From Fagopyrum homotropicum (taxonomy: Eukaryota > Streptophyta > Magnoliopsida > Caryophyllales > Polygonaceae), in assembly GCA_033239125.1 (NCBI GenBank), contig BSWB01000008.1:16522001-16586000 (forward strand): a stretch of DNA of 64,000 nt. Reading direction: 5' to 3'. Of this stretch, positions 58,472 to 64,000 are shown one piece after another; within the stretch, counting starts at the first letter, position 1, and each line of letters begins with the position of its first letter. Under the pieces are notes generated by a model, which saw only the letters and a program-made list of their open reading frames with translations, was not told the origin of the DNA and did no database searches. A program made the translations under genes and the position numbers.

Positions 58472-60023
58472 ATGGATTTTTTGAGAAGAGTTTCAGGGAG
58501 GATAAAAGAGAAGAAGAATGAGCAGAATAAGAAGAGGAAGGGTAACCCCTCCTCCTCCTCATCCTCTAGGGCACCACCACCCTCTTCACCTTCACCTCCA
58601 TCCTCACCTTCACCTCCATCCTCACCTCCTCACCCTAGAGTCCCAACCATACACGACGATCATCTTGATGCACTTGATAGGATCAAGGAGAGGGCAGTGA
58701 TTGACCCTAGATATTTGTTGTTGGAGGATCTACTTCCTCTCAACATAGTGGATGATCTTACATGGCTCTTGGATAGAGCCGGGTTACTTGTCTTCACGAA
58801 TATTCGTGAAGACGCATATGAGGAGATTACACGGGAGGTTGTGACGTCCTTTGAGCACAACCACGTCGATAGGACCGTCTCTTTCCGCCTTATGGAGAGA
58901 GATTATCAGTTGAGTATCCGTGAGTGTGGGACCATTTTTGGGTTCCATTAGACCTTCAATGGTCGATTTCCGAGTGGTGTTTACCCCAAGGACTTTTGGA
59001 AGGAGGTTGCAATGATTTACGCCGACGAGGACCGTTGGCAACCCGCTGATACCAAGGCTAGATTGATGTACCATCTAGTCTTGAAGATAGCTCACCGTGT
59101 TCTTTCGGAGTGTCTCTTTCCTAGGATGGAGACGCCCCAAAAGTTCAAGACGGATGAGCTATTCTTGCTTTATAGCATGCTTTATGGACGCCGTGCAGAT
59201 TGTGTTACTCTCTTGGTTGCTACGATGAGCAAGCTCAAGAACAAGAAGAAGGGAAACATCGGATATGGTGGGATAGTTACCCACATTGCTAGGAGCTTTG
59301 GTGTTGATTTTTCTGCTTGCACCCGCATACCGGCCGTTCCTTTAGGGCTGCATGCTTTCATGGTTAGGGGTCTCATCTTCCCCACACATAGAGGTCCGCC
59401 TTATGCGGGCATGCCTTGGGAGAGTAGGACGGGTAGGGGTATAGAGTGGCTGCCAGAGTACTCCATTATGACGGGACGCCATAATTGGAAGGAGACGTTC
59501 GCTGCGATGCATGCGAACAGGATAATAGCTCCCCCTTATGTCCCACCACCGGTTGTCGAGGAGGAGGATATGGGAGATCAGTTTGAGAGTGGAGGAGGAG
59601 CCGAGCTGGAGTTTGGCACGTTTCCGGACCAGCCGGAGGCGGCCCCAGATGTACCTAGACGCTCTCCACGTCCAGCTAGAGCCTCAGGCTCGTCATCTCG
59701 CCGCGCTAGCGTGAGTGAGAGGCCCACGTGGATGACCACACCTCCCGCATGGTATGGCGTTCCCCCTCCTTGGTCTACAGAGCAGCCAGCAGCACCTCCA
59801 CCAGCACCAGCACCATCCGACGCCCCAGCATGGTACAGTCAGGCCCCGGGGTGGTACGAGCAGATGCCGGATTGGGCTACCGGACTTTCAGAGAGAGTAG
59901 GAGCGCTGGAGATCCGGGCAGATGCTAGAGACGGACGTTTAGACGACCTTGACCACATGATGAGGGACGTCTACCGCCAGCAGTTTGGGCGGTTCTATGA
60001 TCCGAGTTTCTCTCCATTCCCGC
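58472..60023 (+). pseudogene. Extra ORF (env position, Athila ORF-like) of element A
   Basis: Open from ATG 58472 except for one TAG at 58949-58951; the frame then continues to 60023, where the LTR of element B is inserted, so the last few codons are lost. The N-terminus is basic, then Ser/Pro-rich with a tandem SPSPPS stretch. The middle part (LFLLYSMLYGRRADCVTLLV, GIVTHIARSFGVDF) resembles the conserved core of the Athila ORF-1 family. The C-terminal third is acidic, then rich in Pro-Trp-Tyr (PPPW, APGWYEQMPDWATG). No signal peptide or membrane segment is seen, so an envelope role is not supported by the sequence. Confidence 0.75.
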
Positions 60024-61791
60024 TGTTCGACCCTAGAGGTGTGTGCAAATAAGTTTTAAATTTATAAAACTAGAATCAAGCAGCGAACCCGCAGTGTACG
60101 GATCGATATAGTTAAGCAAGAATTCCAGAGTATCGAACACAGGGATTTGGGGGGTTAAATCCAGTTGTAGGTTATCAAGCAAGTAAATATGGGAGTTTTG
60201 CAAATATTGGGAAAACAACAATCCTAAAGATCCAGGTATCCAGCTGTGGCAATCGATTCAAGATATACTTAATGACGTAAAGACAGAGTTGAGATATGCA
60301 AAGGTATACTAATGTAAGGTAATCGTACGGTGAAGTTCCAAAAACCTTATATAACTCACCTACAAGGCACTCTCTATACAGGTTGTTGAGGCTCAATATA
60401 GAAGGATTCTAGAGACGAGAATTAGTGTCAAATACCCAAACTTATAACCCAAGGATCAAGACTAACTTAACCGATTGAGGTTGTGACACTCACAATCGAG
60501 GTAGAGGTTGTTGAGGCTTCACTACCACCTAGAAAAGACAAGTCTAAACTAAGCTAAAGGAAATCTTTAACTTTAGATTAAAGTAAAAGCAGGTTCGTAG
60601 ACTTAAGGGAAATCACGGTTAGTTCTTGAGGTTCCACGGCCGTGGACTCAAGAACAGACCGTAATTTAGGGTTGTCGGCGAGTCTCTCTAACTCTCAAGG
60701 TCTAATCTGTTTGCGATCGATCTATCATCATCTAAGCCACAACTATCAACCCTTCACCTTAGAATTGTTAAGGATTTTTAGCCAATAACAGTCATGTTGA
60801 TATCAATTCAAGAATTAAAAGATAAAAAGATGAAAACTTTCAAGAACTTTCAATAATCTTCAATTCAATCTCAAAGTCACAAAGAGAACAAGTAATGTCA
60901 AAAGATTCAAAGTAAAACAAACAATCACCACCTTAGTAAAGAAGAGAAAACGGGATGTCAATCCGTTTTCCAAATCAAACCTAAACAAGAAGAGAGATCT
61001 TCTTGCAAAATCTTCCAAGAACTTCGATCTTCCGCCAATCCGGAGATCTCAACAGCAATCTCCACCAAAAGTGCGAGATTAGAGGAATTGCCAAACACGA
61101 ACTTCGATCTCCCAAAGAGATGTCAATAATTCCAAGAAAGCTAAGCGAAGTGTAAGCGTGTCTAAGCGGTCCTAAGCGATGATGAATGAGGGTAAGCGGG
61201 GGTAAGCGAAGGTGTCGGATTCTTGCTTCGTCCGTCTTTTTATAGTGCAGGGCAAAATGTCGGCCCGGCCCAATCTTTAAAAGATCGTGGCTTCAAAGTG
61301 TGGCGAAAAGATTCGCCAAGATCACGGTCGTGGAAGTGTTCCACGACCGTAATTTGGAGCGTGGAAACAAATACGGTTTGCACCATATGTTCCACGGCCG
61401 TGTAATCATCTGGAATGAACATGAATTTCTGACTCCAAATCCACGGTCGTGGAATTGAACGTGGAACGTAATACGGTCGTGATTTAGAGCGTGGTTTAGG
61501 GCAAGAACGTGATTCTTCCCTAAACTCGTGCATTCCTCAAGCTAAGACTCCAATTTGCTTCCAAAGAATGTCCTCAATCCATGGACATATCAACTCAACT
61601 CTCCTTTGCTCGATTCCGTTCGGAAATAGCTCCAAATCACCTATAATCAACATAGAACTAGTGTAGACATCCATATTGACAATATAGGTAATACTAGCTC
61701 ACATATGCACAAAGTTCAATCAAAGACTATCAATATGAATCAAATACATTTAGAAAACGTGCCTAAAATATCACAATATTTCATGCTAACA
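60024..61791 (-). mobile_element. 3' LTR of Athila-like element B
   Basis: On the minus strand it begins TGTTAGCATGAAATATTGTGAT and ends GGGTCGAACA, 1768 bp, the reverse counterpart of 48077-49869. CCACGGCCGTGG and its variants lie at 60603-60663 and 61323-61500. Its left edge sits inside the extra ORF of element A. Its right edge meets the AAGTATGGGG tract of element B. Confidence 0.9.
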
Positions 61792-61796
61792 AATAA

Positions 61797-61830
61797 CCCC
61801 ATACTTAACACTTGCTTGTCCCTAAGCAAG
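61797..61830 (-). ncRNA. Hairpin plus AAGTATGGGG tract next to the LTR of element B
   Basis: Arms CTTGCTT (61811-61817) and AAGCAAG (61824-61830), 7 bp perfect, loop GTCCCT on + (AGGGAC in the element's sense). CCCCATACTTA is at 61797-61807, i.e. TAAGTATGGGG in the element's sense, 5 bp before the LTR. Confidence 0.65.
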
Positions 61831-63019
61831 GTCTTTCAAAAAGCTTTAAACAAGAGTTAGGATGAAATATGTGTACCTTCTTTTGGATGAATGTGACTTC
61901 TAAAGAATAGATCATTCTCAAACCTTACTTCAATCGTTTATCAAACTTTCACACACTCAATCAAAGAGTAAAAGGTAAAGAAAATTCATGAACCAACTTA
62001 ACTTCTAAACAAGCATTATAACCTTCAAACATTATCAAAATCAATCACAAGAAACTTCAATTTAGATCACCAAGTCATATAACATTCTTTTGATCTTAAG
62101 GACTTTCAAAGAAAAGGTCTAGAATATGGAAGGGAAGGGAAAACTTTAAGGGAAAGTGGTGCATAAATCCGGGAAAGTGGACAACTACCTTCTTCTTCTT
62201 ATGTGGTTTTCGCAACACTTCAACTTAGAGCTTCGCTCTCTTCTTTTCATTTTTCGACTTTACTTTTGGAGTTATGGATTGAGGTGCACAAAAACCGAAG
62301 CCTAGGAGATTGGCGTTTCTCAAATTTTTCAAGAGATGCCTCAAACCCTTAGCGCACATACCATAATCCGCTAGGAATGTCGCTCAATCCGACTTTGGCA
62401 AGACACAAACACCCGGCTATGTGAATGGTGCCGAGTTACTCATCGTCATGATTGACTTCCCCAAACCTATAATTTCTTTCTATTCAATTGATTGCAAATA
62501 ATTGCTCTCATGGCCCTCCCATATCAAACATGCCTTTTTCTCATTCACTTCTCCAAATTCCCGGATAGGTAAAAGAGGTTAATATTTCAATGAGGAGCTA
62601 GATGATCAAAGAAAGAAGAAAGAAGGTATTGAATTGCCTTAATCATTTCAATAAGAAGTATAGGAACTTATAACGTGATTTCAACTTCAATTTTCTATCA
62701 TGATTTAGGTAACATTTTCACATTATAAAACTTGCAAAAGAGGTGAAATTCATTCATTCAAATTCTTTTCAATTCACAATCCTTCTAAGCATGCAATTGT
62801 CATCAAACTCAATTCACAAGTAGTGATTATCATGGAAATCATCTCAATTCATTAGAAGCACAAAATTTTCAAAATTTTTCAAATTTTTATGGGTTTTTTC
62901 AAGTCACTTTTCATGCAATGCAATAAGGAAACGTGTAACACATAATGAATATGCAACGATAGTCTCGAATGAAAGCAAACATAGAGAGTAGAGTTATTAC
63001 AAACTTTTAGTACATCCCA

Positions 63020-63054
63020 CCCCATACTTAGGACGAACATTGTCCCTAATGTTC
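63020..63054 (-). ncRNA. Hairpin plus AAGTATGGGG tract after the ORF of element B
   Basis: Arms GAACATT (63035-63041) and AATGTTC (63048-63054), 7 bp perfect, loop GTCCCT. CCCCATACTTAG is at 63020-63031. It lies about 85 bp beyond the stop codon of the extra ORF. Confidence 0.65.
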
Positions 63055-63138
63055 AAAAGAAATAAGGAAAAGAAGAAAAGAAAAAGAAACTCACAAAATG
63101 GTGGCGGGAATGTCTAAAACAAACGATCATGCGTCCAA

Positions 63139-64000
63139 TCACTGCGGAGGCGGTGGAGGTGGGAATGGAGAGAAACTCGGATCATAGAACCGCCCAAACT
63201 GCTGGCGGTAGACGTCCCTCATCATGTGGTCAAGGTCGTCTAAGCGTCCGTCTCTAGCATCCGCCCGGATCTCTAGTGCTCCAACTCTCTCCGAAAGTCC
63301 GGTAGCCCAATCCGGCATATGCTCGTACCATCCCGGGGCGTGACTGTACCATGATGGGGCGTCGGACGGTGCTGGTGCTGGTGGTGGTGCTGGTGCTGCT
63401 GGCTGCTCCGTGGACCAAGGAGGTGGGGTGGAATACCATGTGGGAGGTGTGGCCATCCACGTGGGCCTCTCACTCACACTAGCGCGGCGAGATGACGAGC
63501 TTGAGGCTCTAGCCGGACGTGGAGAGCGTCTAGGTACATCCGGGGCCGCCTCCGGCTGATCCGGAAACGTGCCAAACTCGTGCTCCGCTCCTCCACCACT
63601 CTCGTACTGATCTCCCATGTCCTCCTCCTCTACAACCGGCGGTGGGACGTAAGGGGGAGCTACTAGCCTGTTCGCATGCATCGCAGCGAACGTCTCCTTC
63701 CAATTGTGGCGTCCCGCCACAATGGAATACTCCGGCAGCCACTCAATACCCCTACCCGTCCTAGTCTCCCAAGGCATGCCCGCATAAGGCGGACTTCCAT
63801 GTGTGGGGAAGATGAGTCCCCTAACCATAAAAGCATGTAGCCCTAAGGGAACGGCCGGTATGCGGGTGCAAGCAGAAAAATCTACACCAAATGTCCTAGC
63901 AATGTGGGTAACTATCCCACCATATCCAATGTTCTCCTTCTTCTTGTTCTTGAGTTTACTCATCGTAGCCTCCAAAAGAGTGGCACAATCTGCACGGCGA
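63139..64000 (-). CDS. Extra ORF (Athila ORF-like) of element B, C-terminal part
   Basis: Open on the minus strand from the window edge to TGA at 63139-63141, about 286 codons, so the N-terminal part is outside the window. It is nearly the same as codons of element A's ORF from LYGRRADC onward, with small differences (for example a longer APAPPPAPAPS stretch). The natural end is a run of prolines (SPFPPPPPPQ), which shows where A's ORF has been cut. ATG 63975 is internal and not the true start. Confidence 0.75.
   Translation of the reverse strand, partial: RRADCATLLEATMSKLKNKKKENIGYGGIVTHIARTFGVDFSACTRIPAVPLGLHAFMVRGLIFPTHGSPPYAGMPWETRTGRGIEWLPEYSIVAGRHNWKETFAAMHANRLVAPPYVPPPVVEEEDMGDQYESGGGAEHEFGTFPDQPEAAPDVPRRSPRPARASSSSSRRASVSERPTWMATPPTWYSTPPPWSTEQPAAPAPPPAPAPSDAPSWYSHAPGWYEHMPDWATGLSERVGALEIRADARDGRLDDLDHMMRDVYRQQFGRFYDPSFSPFPPPPPPQ

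Larger units (their letters stand above)
61792..63138 (-). mobile_element. 3' untranslated region of Athila-like element B
   Basis: Between the extra ORF's stop and the 3' LTR of B. AT-rich and non-coding apart from two hairpin/purine-tract modules, one at each end (61797-61830 and 63020-63054). Confidence 0.7.

Noticed and set aside
58472..60023. Envelope glycoprotein gene
   Set aside because: It is in env position, but no signal peptide, transmembrane segment or furin-like site is visible; called an Athila ORF-like protein instead.

Overview
The window is nuclear DNA of a flowering plant, most likely a eudicot with a repeat-rich genome. The evidence is GT-AG introns in genes of plant-only families (an ABCG32-type full-size ABCG transporter, a GH17/X8 glucanase, a DVL/RTFL micropeptide), a plant-type LINE, and nested Ty1/copia, chromovirus and Athila-like retrotransposons. 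The species cannot be named from this sequence alone.

Layout. 1-5490: 3' part of a decayed Ty1/copia element on + with its 3' LTR. 6690-8785: fragment of the same copia family on -. 9685-10390: 3' end of a dead LINE. 11395-12045: hAT-like non-autonomous repeat just upstream of a 53-aa DVL/RTFL peptide gene (12261-12422). 13429-13657: a MITE. 14484-16064: a two-exon GPI-type beta-1,3-glucanase gene. 16745-17490: a repeat with GATATC-rich ends. 17564-30480: a three-layer nest, in which a copia gag/protease remnant is split by a solo LTR (18648-30229, perfect ACTTC target duplication), itself split by a complete minus-strand chromovirus (19700-29452) with 2.8-kb LTRs and a near-perfect target duplication. 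32130-40162: a 23-exon ABCG32 orthologue whose spliced frame closes to 1417 codons. 40995-43536: a probable non-autonomous DNA transposon with arrays of a TTCTGGTATGA motif. 44560-44955: N-terminal fragment of a Mutator-like transposase. 44964-64000: a stack of LTR elements: a chromovirus-type LTR fragment, an Athila-like element on - (C), an Athila-like element on + (A, gag-pol plus an extra ORF), a solo LTR inside A's integrase, and a further Athila-like element on - (B) inserted head-on into A's extra ORF and running off the window.

Only three host genes are seen. ABCG32-type transporters export cuticle precursors, GH17/X8 enzymes act on callose at the wall, and DVL peptides restrain cell proliferation; nothing shows that they work together.

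The observations most worth a second look are: (1) a hairpin seen four times in the Athila-like elements, with four unrelated but self-complementary stems, a constant AGGGAC-type loop and a constant flanking AAGTATGGGG tract; (2) GC-rich motifs reiterated separately in each LTR family, one of which (CCACGGCCGTGG) also recurs inside the gag-pol reading frame; (3) the overlooked DVL gene; (4) the exactly resolvable nested insertions.
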